A stretch of 64,000 bases of DNA from an uncultured Pelagibacteraceae bacterium. Lineage in GTDB: Bacteria > Pseudomonadota > Alphaproteobacteria > Pelagibacterales > Pelagibacteraceae. The DNA lies in NCBI GenBank assembly GCA_902577075.1, contig CACGXV010000001.1, positions 124,001 through 188,000 on the forward strand, written 5' to 3'. A program made the position numbers and the translations under genes. Of this stretch, positions 17,104 to 26,208 are shown piece by piece. Position 1 is the first letter of the stretch. Every line of letters begins with the position of its first letter. The notes beneath the pieces are model-generated. The model was not told where the DNA came from. It worked only from the letters and a program-made list of their open reading frames with translations, and ran no database searches.

Positions 17104-18213
17104 ATGAACAATTACCTAGACAGTTTCTATGATTGGTGGAAAAATATAGATAAATTTTTACTATTTTCAGTTATTGGTCTATTTTTGTTAGGCCTTTTTT
17201 TTTCATTAGTTTCTACTTCACTTATTGCATCGGATAAACTAGATACTAAATCTTATTATTTTTTTTTTAAACATACAGCTTATATAACTATAGCTATCAC
17301 TATCTTGATTATTTTCTCATTTCTTAATCAAAAAATTTTAACAAAATTTTCATTTATTTTATTTTTAGTCGCGTTTTTAAGTTTGTTATTAGTCCCTTTT
17401 CTAGGTATTGAGGTAAAAGGATCAAAAAGGTGGCTAGATTTAATCTTTTTACCAAGATTTCAACCTGTAGAAATAATTAAACCTTTTTTTATAGTCACTC
17501 TGTCGCTAATGCTTACAAAGCAAAGTAGAAGGTTATACTTGAAATATTTTTTGAGTACACTTTTTATAATTCCAATTTTGATGTTACTTATTTATCAACC
17601 TGATATAGGACAGACAATATTGATAGCTATGACATGGTTGGCTTTAATTTTTGTCTCTGGTATTAATATATTTATTTTTTTTGCATTCTTTCTTTTGGTT
17701 GGAACTATTGTTAGTTATTTAGTGATATTTATTCCTAAATTTGAATACATAAAAATAAGGCTTTTGGCTTTTTTTGACGCAAATTCAGGCAATAATTATC
17801 AAGCTGAAAAAGCAAGTGATGCGATTATAAATGGAGGATTTTTTGGTAAAGGGATTGGAGAAGGCACGCTTAATTCACGAGTGCCCGAAGCACACACTGA
17901 TTATATAGTTTCAGTCATATCAGAAGAATTCGGTGCAATTATAGTAATTGGTATTTTATTTGTGTATCTTATCTTCTCTTATAAAGTAATCCAAAAAATA
18001 AATTTTCTAAAAGAGGATGAAGCAAAACTAATTTTGATTGGATGTATTTCTTTAATTTTATTACAAACTTTTATACACGTTGGGGTTAATATTAGAATAC
18101 TACCAACCACTGGTATGACTTTGCCTTTTTTAAGTTATGGAGGCTCCTCCATAGTTAGTACCGCGATTGTATCGGGAATAATTTTAAATTTAACGAAAAG
18201 GAAATTGGATTAA
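17104..18213 (+). CDS. ftsW: FtsW, septal peptidoglycan polymerase (SEDS family)
   Basis: FtsW polymerises lipid II glycan strands at the septum with FtsI. The 369-residue protein has about ten transmembrane segments and SEDS motifs: KGSKRWLDL, FQPVEIIKP, YQPDIGQTIL, the large loop with NYQAEKASDAI, GEGTLNSRVPEAHTDYIVSVISEEFG and the C-terminal TGMTLPFLSYGGSS. The genome order murD-ftsW-murG is canonical. Gaps on both sides are 3-4 nt. Confidence 0.95.
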   Translation: MNNYLDSFYDWWKNIDKFLLFSVIGLFLLGLFFSLVSTSLIASDKLDTKSYYFFFKHTAYITIAITILIIFSFLNQKILTKFSFILFLVAFLSLLLVPFLGIEVKGSKRWLDLIFLPRFQPVEIIKPFFIVTLSLMLTKQSRRLYLKYFLSTLFIIPILMLLIYQPDIGQTILIAMTWLALIFVSGINIFIFFAFFLLVGTIVSYLVIFIPKFEYIKIRLLAFFDANSGNNYQAEKASDAIINGGFFGKGIGEGTLNSRVPEAHTDYIVSVISEEFGAIIVIGILFVYLIFSYKVIQKINFLKEDEAKLILIGCISLILLQTFIHVGVNIRILPTTGMTLPFLSYGGSSIVSTAIVSGIILNLTKRKLD

Positions 18214-18217
18214 TAAT

Positions 18218-19291
18218 ATGAAAAAAATACTTATTACAACAGGAGGTTCGGGTGGTCATGTAATTCCATCTTTAAGTATATATGATATTTTAAAAGAAGA
18301 TTTTGATGTACAAATCACCACTGATTCAAGAGGATCAAAATACATCAACAATAATTATAAATTTACATTAATTGATGTCCCAAATTTATTTTCAAATATT
18401 TTTATATTTCCTTATAATTTAATTAAATTTTTAATTTCAATAATAGTATCTTATAAGTATCTTAAAAAAAATAATTTTAATATTCTAATTAGTACTGGTG
18501 GGTATATGTCCTTACCTTTATGTTTAGCCTCAAATTTATTAAACATAAAAATTTATATTTTTGAACCTAATGCAGTTTTAGGTAGAGCTAACAAATTAAC
18601 TCTCTTTTTTGCAAAAAAAATAATATGTTACAATGAAAATATCAAAGGAATTTCAGGTAAATTTTTAAATAAAATTCATTTAGTGAAGCCTCTATTGCGA
18701 AAGGATATCTATAAATATAAAAAAAATCTAAAAACAAAATTTCATTTTACAAAAAAAATATTAATTATTGGGGGTAGTCAAGGGGCTAAATTTTTTGATG
18801 AATTTATTTCTAAGATGATTGCAAAACTCTCAAAAAAACAAAATATTCAGGTTTTACAGCAAGTGACAAATGATGCCTCTAAAGAAAAAATAAATAAACT
18901 GTACCAAAATAATCAAGTAGAACATGAATTATTTGAATTTGATGATAAGTTACTTACTAAAGCGGCAAATTATGATTTAGCTATTACGCGTTCTGGAGCT
19001 TCTACAATTTCAGAGTTAAGTTATTTAAATATTCCATTTGTGGCAATTCCATTTCCTTATGCTAAAGATAATCATCAGTATTACAATGCAGAATTTTATG
19101 AAAAAAAAAATTGTTGTTGGTTAATTATGCAAAAAGAGATTGATGAAAATAATCTAGTTTCTTTATTGAATGACATCTTCGAGAACTCAAATGATTATTA
19201 TTTGAAAAAAAAAAACTTAACTCAATATTCTAAGACAAATACATGGGAAAATAGTAAATTAAATTTAATTAAACTTATAAATGAAAATTGA
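18218..19291 (+). CDS. murG: MurG, lipid II-forming GlcNAc transferase
   Basis: MurG adds GlcNAc to lipid I on the inner face of the membrane, producing lipid II. The 357-residue GT28 enzyme begins with the glycine-rich loop TTGGSGGHVIPSL. It continues with STGGYMSLPLCLA and EPNAVLGRANK, then the second domain loop IIGGSQGAKFFDEF. The donor-binding region TRSGASTISELSYLNIPFVAIPFP is followed by DNHQYYNA. All are classic MurG positions. It overlaps murC by 11 nt. Confidence 0.96.
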   Translation: MKKILITTGGSGGHVIPSLSIYDILKEDFDVQITTDSRGSKYINNNYKFTLIDVPNLFSNIFIFPYNLIKFLISIIVSYKYLKKNNFNILISTGGYMSLPLCLASNLLNIKIYIFEPNAVLGRANKLTLFFAKKIICYNENIKGISGKFLNKIHLVKPLLRKDIYKYKKNLKTKFHFTKKILIIGGSQGAKFFDEFISKMIAKLSKKQNIQVLQQVTNDASKEKINKLYQNNQVEHELFEFDDKLLTKAANYDLAITRSGASTISELSYLNIPFVAIPFPYAKDNHQYYNAEFYEKKNCCWLIMQKEIDENNLVSLLNDIFENSNDYYLKKKNLTQYSKTNTWENSKLNLIKLINEN

Positions 19292-20672
19292 TTTAGGAAA
19301 AAATGAACTTATTCATTTCGTTGGAATAGGTGGAATTGGCATGAGTGGTCTAGCATTGATTATGAATGGGTTAGGTTACAAGGTTCAGGGAAGTGATATC
19401 GCAGACAATAAAAATATAGAGAGATTAAGCGAAAAAAAAATTAGGGTTTTTTTAAAACACAAAAAAGAAAATATAAAAAAAACAACTATTCTTGTAATTT
19501 CTTCGGCAATTAGAAAAAATAATCCTGAGCTTTTAGAAGCAACAAAAAAAAAATTACCAATCTATACTAGAGGAGATATGTTAGGTCATATTGTTTCATT
19601 TATGAGAAATGTTGTTGTGACCGGATCACATGGGAAAACAACAACAACATCTTTGGTATCTAATATTTTCACATCAGGAAATCTAGATCCAACAATTATT
19701 AATGGAGGAGTACTTAATTCATTTGGAAATTCTGCAAAGTTAGGAAAAAGTAATTGGTGTGTTACAGAGTCTGATGAGTCAGATGGAAGTTTTTTAAAAA
19801 TACCTTTTATCTATTCAATTGTAACTAATTTAGACTCTGAACATTTAGATTTTTATAAAAATATAAAAAATTTAAAGAAAAGTTTTTTAAAGTTTATTGG
19901 ACAAATTCCATCTATAGGTAAAGGTTTTATATGTATTGATGACAAAAACCTTAATAGCCTATGCAAAAAATCGAAAAATAAAAATTTCTATACTTATGGA
20001 ATAAATAAAAATTCAAATTTTCAAATTGTAAACATTAAACAAAAACTTGGCTTCTCAAGTTTTGATATTAAAATAAATATACCAAGTAAAAAAAAATTAA
20101 TAAAAGAACTAAAGCTCCCAATGATTGGGATTCATAATATAAGTAATGCCACTGCAGCAGTTGCATTAGCATTCACGATTGGAATTCCTGAAAAATATAT
20201 AAAATTAGGTTTAAAAAACTTTAAAGGTGTTCAAAGAAGATTCTCTCATATAATTGACTATAACAATGTGAGCTTTTACGATGACTATGCGCACCATCCA
20301 ACAGAAATAAGTTCAGTATTGAGTGGGGTAAAAAGTGTCTACAGAAATAAGGAGATAATATGCGTTTTTCAACCACATAGAATTTCGAGGGTTAAAAATT
20401 TAAAAAATGAATTTTCAAGGTGCTTTAAAATGGCAAACACAGTTTTATTGTGTCCTATTTATAAAGCAAATGAAAAATTAAAATTAAATTTCACATATAA
20501 TTCATTTGCAAAATCAATAATAAAGAATTCAAAAGTAAGATTGATACAAATCGAAGATCAGTTTCAGCTAATAAGATTTATTAAGCAGAATTCGTTTGGT
20601 AATAAAATTTATATAGGAATGGGCGCAGGTTCAATATCTAACTGGATGAGAAATTTGAAAAATATTTTTTGA
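19281..20672 (+). CDS. murC: MurC, UDP-MurNAc-L-alanine ligase
   Basis: MurC attaches L-alanine to UDP-MurNAc, the first amino-acid step of the stem peptide. The 463-residue protein starts with HFVGIGGIGMSGLA (UDP-binding). It has the ATP loop GSHGKTT from residue 115, the ESDESDGSFL segment, TNLDSEHLDFY, a QRRF motif and YDDYAHHPTEI in the C-terminal domain. The upstream gene overlaps by 11 nt and murB by 4 nt, so all are read from one mRNA. Confidence 0.96.
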   Translation: MKIDLGKNELIHFVGIGGIGMSGLALIMNGLGYKVQGSDIADNKNIERLSEKKIRVFLKHKKENIKKTTILVISSAIRKNNPELLEATKKKLPIYTRGDMLGHIVSFMRNVVVTGSHGKTTTTSLVSNIFTSGNLDPTIINGGVLNSFGNSAKLGKSNWCVTESDESDGSFLKIPFIYSIVTNLDSEHLDFYKNIKNLKKSFLKFIGQIPSIGKGFICIDDKNLNSLCKKSKNKNFYTYGINKNSNFQIVNIKQKLGFSSFDIKINIPSKKKLIKELKLPMIGIHNISNATAAVALAFTIGIPEKYIKLGLKNFKGVQRRFSHIIDYNNVSFYDDYAHHPTEISSVLSGVKSVYRNKEIICVFQPHRISRVKNLKNEFSRCFKMANTVLLCPIYKANEKLKLNFTYNSFAKSIIKNSKVRLIQIEDQFQLIRFIKQNSFGNKIYIGMGAGSISNWMRNLKNIF

Positions 20673-21580
20673 TGAAAATTGAAGATATAAAAAAATTGGC
20701 ATTATCAATAGATGGAGATATACTCATAGATCAAAGTGTCAAAAATTTTAACTGGTTTAATATTGGGGGAAAAGCTAAAGTTTTTTTTAAACCCAACTCT
20801 CTTAAAAGTCTTATAGAATATTTAAAATTATACGCTTCTAGAGGTAAAATATTTATTTTAGGAAATGGATCTAATGTATTGTTTGATGATGCAACATACC
20901 AAGGTACAATTATTAAGTTAGGTAAAAATTTTTCAAAAATTACTTTATTGGATAAAGAGACAGTCATTGCTGGAACAGCTGTTTCTCAAAAAAAAATGTC
21001 AGAATTTGCGAAAGATAACAATATTTCTGGGTTTGAATTTATGTCATGCATACCAGGATCTATAGGTGGTGGCATTAGGATGAACTCGGGATGTTTTAAA
21101 AACGAATTTAAGGATATTCTTGTTTCAATTCAATTAATAGATTTTAAAGGAGTTGTTAAAAGTATTCCTGCAAAAAAAATTAAATTTGATTATAGATCTA
21201 TTGAATTACCTAATGATGTAATATTCTTGAGTGCTACTTTTAAAGGAAAAGAAAAAAATAGTTTGGAAATAAAAAAAACTATGAATGATATGATTAGAAA
21301 AAAAGAACTTGCTCAACCTACAAAAATTAAAACAAGTGGGAGTACTTTTAAAAACCCAATTAAACAAACTAAACAAAAGGTTTGGGAATTGATTAAGTCA
21401 AGCGTTCCAAAAGAAATAAATTATGGTGATGCAATAATTTCAGAAAAACATGCAAACTTTTTTGTAAATAAAAAAGATGCAAAATCCTCTGACATGAAAT
21501 CATTAATAAATTTTGTAAAAAAAAAGGTTGAAGAAAAAAAAGGTATAAAACTAGAACTAGAAATTGTTTTAGTTGAATAA
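20669..21580 (+). CDS. murB: MurB, UDP-N-acetylenolpyruvoylglucosamine reductase
   Basis: MurB is the FAD enzyme that reduces UDP-GlcNAc-enolpyruvate to UDP-MurNAc. The 303-residue protein shows NWFNIGGKAKVFFKP at the start of the FAD domain, LGNGSNVLFDD, GFEFMSCIPGSIGGGIRMNSGCF and DYRSIELP. The conserved KTSGSTFKNP carries the catalytic Ser, and SEKHANFFVN is near the end, as in type I/II enzymes. A second in-frame ATG follows one codon later (20672); either start is plausible. It overlaps murC by 4 nt and shares its final base with ddl. Confidence 0.95.
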   Translation: MMKIEDIKKLALSIDGDILIDQSVKNFNWFNIGGKAKVFFKPNSLKSLIEYLKLYASRGKIFILGNGSNVLFDDATYQGTIIKLGKNFSKITLLDKETVIAGTAVSQKKMSEFAKDNNISGFEFMSCIPGSIGGGIRMNSGCFKNEFKDILVSIQLIDFKGVVKSIPAKKIKFDYRSIELPNDVIFLSATFKGKEKNSLEIKKTMNDMIRKKELAQPTKIKTSGSTFKNPIKQTKQKVWELIKSSVPKEINYGDAIISEKHANFFVNKKDAKSSDMKSLINFVKKKVEEKKGIKLELEIVLVE

Positions 21581-22500
21581 TGCGCAAAATTTTAATTTTA
21601 GCAGGAGGTTATTCAAATGAGAGAGAAATTAGCTTAATAACAGCGAGAAGTGTTACTAAGGAATTAAGAAAACAAAATAAATATAAACTATTTCTGTCAG
21701 AACCCGATGGAAATTTTGTAAAAAAATTAAGAAAAATTAAGCCCGATCTAGTTTTTAATCTTTTACATGGTAGATATGGAGAAGATGGATATATACAATC
21801 AATCCTAGAGTCTGAAAAGATTAAATATACTCACTCAGGGGTTTTGTCCTCATCACTTGCGATTGACAAAGAAATATCAAAAAAAATTTTTTTAAAGAAT
21901 GGAATCTTAACACCACCATATTTTAAATTTTCATATACACATAATTTTAATTTAAATAATTTAATTAAAAAAATAGATAAAAAATTAAAATTTCCTGTGG
22001 TTCTAAAGCCGATTAATGAAGGATCTAGTGTGGGCGTATATATTACTAACATTAAAGATTTAAATTTAAATTTGAATAAACTAGAAAAATTTAAAGAAAT
22101 ATTGATTGAAAAATACATACCTGGAAGAGAAATTCAATCAGCAATTCTAGGTAAGAAAAAACTTGGTATAATTGAATTAAAACCCAAAAGAAAGTTTTAT
22201 GATTATAAAGCTAAGTACAGTACCAGCGCTAAAACTAAACATATTATTCCAGTAAATATAAGTTTGAAAAATTTTAATAAAATTAATTCTATAGCTATGA
22301 AAGCACATAAATTACTGAAATGTAGAGGTGTATCTAGATCTGATTTTAGATTTTATAAAAATAAATTTTATTTATTAGAATTAAATACTCAGCCAGGTAT
22401 GACTTCCTTATCGTTAGTCCCAGAAATAGCAAAATATAACAAAATAAGCTTTATACAACTCATTGAAGAAATAATTAAAGATGCCTCCATCAATAAATAA
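21580..22500 (+). CDS. ddl: D-alanine--D-alanine ligase
   Basis: Ddl makes the D-Ala-D-Ala dipeptide used by MurF. The 306-residue ATP-grasp protein has the LAGGYSNEREISLITARSV loop, NLLHGRYGEDGYIQ and SGVLSSSLAIDKEISK. ATP-binding FPVVLKPINEGSSVGVY and the C-terminal SRSDFRFYKNKFYLLELNTQPGMTSLSLVPEIAK, with its magnesium ligands, follow. The first loop reads GGYSNEREIS where many enzymes have GG.S.E.EVS. It sits between murB and ftsQ, overlapping ftsQ by 20 nt. Confidence 0.95.
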   Translation: MRKILILAGGYSNEREISLITARSVTKELRKQNKYKLFLSEPDGNFVKKLRKIKPDLVFNLLHGRYGEDGYIQSILESEKIKYTHSGVLSSSLAIDKEISKKIFLKNGILTPPYFKFSYTHNFNLNNLIKKIDKKLKFPVVLKPINEGSSVGVYITNIKDLNLNLNKLEKFKEILIEKYIPGREIQSAILGKKKLGIIELKPKRKFYDYKAKYSTSAKTKHIIPVNISLKNFNKINSIAMKAHKLLKCRGVSRSDFRFYKNKFYLLELNTQPGMTSLSLVPEIAKYNKISFIQLIEEIIKDASINK

Positions 22501-23176
22501 ATACAAACTATATCTGTATTTCTTTTTTCTGATTTTTTTAAGTTCAACATTCAATATTCAATTTTCAAAAAATTTTAAAAATAAATTCAGTTTAAAACAA
22601 ATTAACATAGAGGGATTATCTGATGATGAAAAAAAAATCATTGAGATAGAGTTAAATGATTTAAAAAATATTAACATTTTTAAATTAAGCAAAGATAAAG
22701 TTGTTGATAAATTAAATAAATTTAATTTTTTAGAAAATACATACGTAAAAAAAATTGTTCCATCATCTCTTAACATCAATTTAACAAGAACGCATATTCT
22801 TGGAAAAACTTTTATAAATGGAGAGGAGTTTTATATTGGAAAAAACGGTAAGTTTATTAATTCTGATCAAATTAACTTAAGAAAGGAAACCCCTCAAATA
22901 TTTGGTGAGTTTAATATAAATGAATTTTTAAATCTGCAAAAAATTTTAGATAATTATCAGTTAAAAAATCTTAACATACAAAAATATTTTTATTATAAAA
23001 ATAAAAGATGGGATTTAATATTTTCTAATGGAGTTATTTTAAAATTACCCTCAAAAAACTATAAGCATTCAATCGAAATTTACAAAAAGTTATTGATCAA
23101 TAATAATTTAAAAAATATAAGAGTGATAGATTTGAGAATAATAAATCAAATTATATTAACGAGTAACAATGAATAA
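22481..23176 (+). CDS. ftsQ: FtsQ/DivIB divisome protein
   Basis: A 231-residue bitopic membrane protein with a short N-terminal cytoplasmic part, one transmembrane helix (about residues 9-26), a POTRA-like region (FSLKQINIEGLSDDEKKII...) and a C-terminal beta domain. It is a little shorter than typical FtsQ (about 250-300). The assignment rests on topology, the POTRA opening and its place between ddl and ftsA. FtsQ links FtsL/FtsB to the division ring. It overlaps ftsA by 8 nt. Confidence 0.85.
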   Translation: MPPSINKYKLYLYFFFLIFLSSTFNIQFSKNFKNKFSLKQINIEGLSDDEKKIIEIELNDLKNINIFKLSKDKVVDKLNKFNFLENTYVKKIVPSSLNINLTRTHILGKTFINGEEFYIGKNGKFINSDQINLRKETPQIFGEFNINEFLNLQKILDNYQLKNLNIQKYFYYKNKRWDLIFSNGVILKLPSKNYKHSIEIYKKLLINNNLKNIRVIDLRIINQIILTSNNE

Positions 23177-24335
23177 CCTAGATGTAATATTAGATCTTGG
23201 TTCGCAGAGTCTAAGATTGGGAGTATTCGATCAAGATTCAAAAAATATTTATATTTCTAAACAAAAAAATATTAATGATATTAATAACACAAGTTATGAA
23301 AAATCATTAAAAATTTTAATAAGAGATGCAGAAAAAAAATTATCTTCCCATATTGAAAATGTTGTAATTTTATATGACTCTCCAAAATTTTATTCTTTGG
23401 ACATATCAATAAAAAAAACTTTTGATGATAATACCTCAATTAAAGAGGTTTATAATAACTTAATTCAAGAAGCACATTTTTTTGTCTCTCAAAATAATTA
23501 TAAAGATCAGATAATACATTTGGTAATAAATCAAATCATAGTTGATGAATTCACAGAACTAGAAAAAGTAATTGATGATATCAAAATAAAATCGCTTAAA
23601 TTAGAAATTAAATTTATTTGTTTGAAAAAAAAAATACTAGATAATATATCAAATGCTTTCAAAAAGAATAATTTGAAAATCTTAAAGCTATATTGTTCAA
23701 GTTATGTAAAAACGATTTCTTTTAAAGATAAAATTAAAAAAAAAGATACTGTATTTTTTATTGATATCGGCTTTGAACGAACTAGCATTATAGCCTTTGA
23801 TAAAAGTAAATTAAAGTTTTTTAAAACAATTCCATTAGGGGGCAATAATATTACTAAAGATATCTCTAAAGTTTTAAAACTTAATTTAGATTATTCAGAA
23901 GATTTAAAAGTAAAATTAAATGAGGATGATAAATTTGGATCATTCAATAAAAAGATACAAAATGAGATTAATCCATATAGTGAAATGTTAGAAAAAAATA
24001 TTTCAATTAAACTATTAAAAAACGTAATTAAAGCTAGAATTGATGAAATAATTGAACTGGCAATTTATAAAAATAACTATTTTGAGGAAATAAAATCGCA
24101 TAAGAAACCAAATTTAATTCTCTTAGGAGAGGGATCTAAATTATTAGCAAATGATAATAATTTAGATTTAAAAAAAAATTTTTCAGAATTAATTTTTTTT
24201 AATGAGAGTGACTGTACAATTTGTAAATCAGGTCAAATTTATAACAAAAGTGACGAAAGCGATATTACTCTAGTGAAAAAAAATATCAAAAAAGAGGGCT
24301 TTTTCGAGAGATTTTTTAATCTTTTTGCAAAATAG
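23169..24335 (+). CDS. ftsA: FtsA, actin-like FtsZ membrane anchor (divergent)
   Basis: FtsA tethers FtsZ to the membrane. The 388-residue protein begins with the actin-type phosphate loop VILDLGSQSLRLG. It has a second nucleotide motif, FFIDIGFERTSIIAF followed by TIPLGGNNITKDISKVL, and a late ILLGEGSKL adenosine motif. The C-terminus (EGFFERFFNLFAK) can form the amphipathic membrane helix known in FtsA. It is more divergent than the Mur enzymes around it. ftsZ, expected next, is absent here and lies at 7453 instead; lpxC follows after 62 nt. Confidence 0.9.
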   Translation: MNNLDVILDLGSQSLRLGVFDQDSKNIYISKQKNINDINNTSYEKSLKILIRDAEKKLSSHIENVVILYDSPKFYSLDISIKKTFDDNTSIKEVYNNLIQEAHFFVSQNNYKDQIIHLVINQIIVDEFTELEKVIDDIKIKSLKLEIKFICLKKKILDNISNAFKKNNLKILKLYCSSYVKTISFKDKIKKKDTVFFIDIGFERTSIIAFDKSKLKFFKTIPLGGNNITKDISKVLKLNLDYSEDLKVKLNEDDKFGSFNKKIQNEINPYSEMLEKNISIKLLKNVIKARIDEIIELAIYKNNYFEEIKSHKKPNLILLGEGSKLLANDNNLDLKKNFSELIFFNESDCTICKSGQIYNKSDESDITLVKKNIKKEGFFERFFNLFAK

Positions 24336-24397
24336 TGGTATTTTCTTGTAACATTACTTGAGTACTAAATTTTTCCCCATTTTAATATACTAATGTT

Positions 24398-25321
24398 ATG
24401 TCAATCCTCTCACAATCAACTGTATCAGATAAAATATCTTTTTCTGGTGTAGGTATACATACAGGCAAAACTGTAAATTTGAATATATTACCAGCATCCC
24501 CAAACTCAGGAATAATTTTCAAAAGAATAGACCTTAACCAAAACAATATTGTAATACCAAATTTTGAAAATGTAAGTGATGCAACGTTGTGTACAACTAT
24601 ATCTAATCAATTTGGAGTAAAAGTTTCAACTGTAGAGCATCTCATGGGTGCTTTTATTGGTTTAGGAATAGATAATGCTATAGTTGAGGTTGATTCACAA
24701 GAAATTCCAATACTAGATGGATCAGCAAGAGAATTTGTAAGAACTATAAAAAAAATAGGTTTAAAAAATAGCGATATACCAATAAAATTAATAAATATAA
24801 ATAACACTGTTGTTGTAGAAGAAGAAAATAAATTTATTTCAATAGAAAAATCAAATACGACTTTGGAAATTGAATTTGAAATAAACTATCACGACCAACT
24901 CATTAAAAAACAAAAAAATAAAGTAAACGTTTTTCAAGATAATCTTGAAAATATATTTAATTCGAGAACATTTTGCTTGTATGAGGATATAGACAAACTA
25001 AGAAAACAAGGACTTGGAAAAGGGGGATCTTTAGATAATGCAATTGTTGTTAAAAATGACAAAATATTAAATTTAGAAGGATTGAGAAATGAAAAAGAGT
25101 TTGTGAATCATAAAATCCTTGATTGCATGGGTGATCTTTATTTGGTTGGTTTTAGAATAATAGGTTCTCTAAAATGTAAAAATGGTGGACATAGTCTGAC
25201 GAACAAATTACTTAGAAAAGTGTTTAGCGACAATAAGAACTATTCATTGATTGAAATAAAAGGCAAAAATCTACCTCATTCACTTGTTAATAATCGTCAA
25301 GATTTAAAATCTATTGCATAA
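24398..25321 (+). CDS. lpxC: LpxC, UDP-3-O-acyl-GlcNAc deacetylase
   Basis: LpxC catalyses the first committed step of lipid A synthesis. The 307-residue zinc enzyme has the FSGVGIHTGKTVNLNILPA opening, the zinc-binding STVEHLMGAFIGLGIDNA, EIPILDGSAREFV, NSRTFCLYED, and VNHKILDCMGDLYLVG with the other zinc ligands. The catalytic His lies in GGHSLTNKLLR. It starts at ATG 24398 without a clear Shine-Dalgarno. Its presence shows that the organism makes lipid A. It is followed by bamD after 38 nt. Confidence 0.97.
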   Translation: MSILSQSTVSDKISFSGVGIHTGKTVNLNILPASPNSGIIFKRIDLNQNNIVIPNFENVSDATLCTTISNQFGVKVSTVEHLMGAFIGLGIDNAIVEVDSQEIPILDGSAREFVRTIKKIGLKNSDIPIKLININNTVVVEEENKFISIEKSNTTLEIEFEINYHDQLIKKQKNKVNVFQDNLENIFNSRTFCLYEDIDKLRKQGLGKGGSLDNAIVVKNDKILNLEGLRNEKEFVNHKILDCMGDLYLVGFRIIGSLKCKNGGHSLTNKLLRKVFSDNKNYSLIEIKGKNLPHSLVNNRQDLKSIA

Positions 25322-25359
25322 AAATTAGAATTTAAAAAAAATTCTGGTAAAATTTTATA

Positions 25360-26199
25360 ATGAAATTTTATAATTTTTTAATCTTAATAGTAATAATTTT
25401 TGGACTTGTTTCATGTTCAGAAAAACAAGAAAAAGTTTCTATTGTAAAAAAAGATAATTTAGAAACGCAAATGATAGAGGCTTACAATGAGGGTTTAAAA
25501 GAATTCGAAGGTGGGGATGTTTTTTTTGCAGTAAAAAAATTTAATGAAGTAGAGCTTTTATATCCACAATCAATATGGGCTCCAAGATCTACATTAATGG
25601 CTGCTTATGCATATTATTCTCAATTATATTTTAACGATGCAATAAGTGAGTTAGAGAGGTTTCTTGATAAGTATAAAAATCACACAAATACTGACTATGC
25701 TTATTATTTGTTAGCAGTTTGTCATTACAATCAAATAGTTGATGAGAAAAAAGATTTAGGAGAAATTATAAAAGCCAAAGAATACTTTACTTTATTGATT
25801 ACAGAATTCCCAAAAACTGATTACGCTGAGGATGCAATGTTTAAACTTGAGTTAATACAAGAAATTCTTGCATCAAAAGAGCTTTATTTAGCTAACTATT
25901 ACTTAGACCGAGAAAAATGGATACCTGCAATGAATAGATTTCAAAAAATTGTGAATGAATATGATACAACTATTTTTATTGAGGAGGCATTGTATAGATT
26001 GGTTGAAATAAACTATAAGCTTGGACTTGTTGATGAGGCCAAAAAATATAGTATTTTACTTGGGTATAATTATCAATCAAGTGAATGGTATGAGAGATCA
26101 TATGAAATTTTAAATAATAATTATTTACAAAATAAAACTGAAAATAACAAAAAAAAAGAAAAATCTTTATTACAAAAAATCAAACAATTGTTTGATTAG
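25360..26199 (+). CDS. bamD: BamD, outer-membrane assembly lipoprotein
   Basis: BamD is the essential lipoprotein partner of BamA in inserting outer-membrane proteins. The 279-residue precursor has a hydrophobic signal with a lipobox (GLVSC, Cys19). TPR repeats follow, starting at AYNEGLKEFEGGDVFFAVKKFNEVELLYPQS, then SQLYFNDAISELERFLDKYKNH. The final 30 residues are Lys/Asn-rich. Its place between lpxC and ligA matches alphaproteobacterial clusters, except that recN, commonly next to it, is missing; only 9 nt separate it from ligA. Confidence 0.92.
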   Translation: MKFYNFLILIVIIFGLVSCSEKQEKVSIVKKDNLETQMIEAYNEGLKEFEGGDVFFAVKKFNEVELLYPQSIWAPRSTLMAAYAYYSQLYFNDAISELERFLDKYKNHTNTDYAYYLLAVCHYNQIVDEKKDLGEIIKAKEYFTLLITEFPKTDYAEDAMFKLELIQEILASKELYLANYYLDREKWIPAMNRFQKIVNEYDTTIFIEEALYRLVEINYKLGLVDEAKKYSILLGYNYQSSEWYERSYEILNNNYLQNKTENNKKKEKSLLQKIKQLFD

Positions 26200-26208
26200 T
26201 AAAATTAA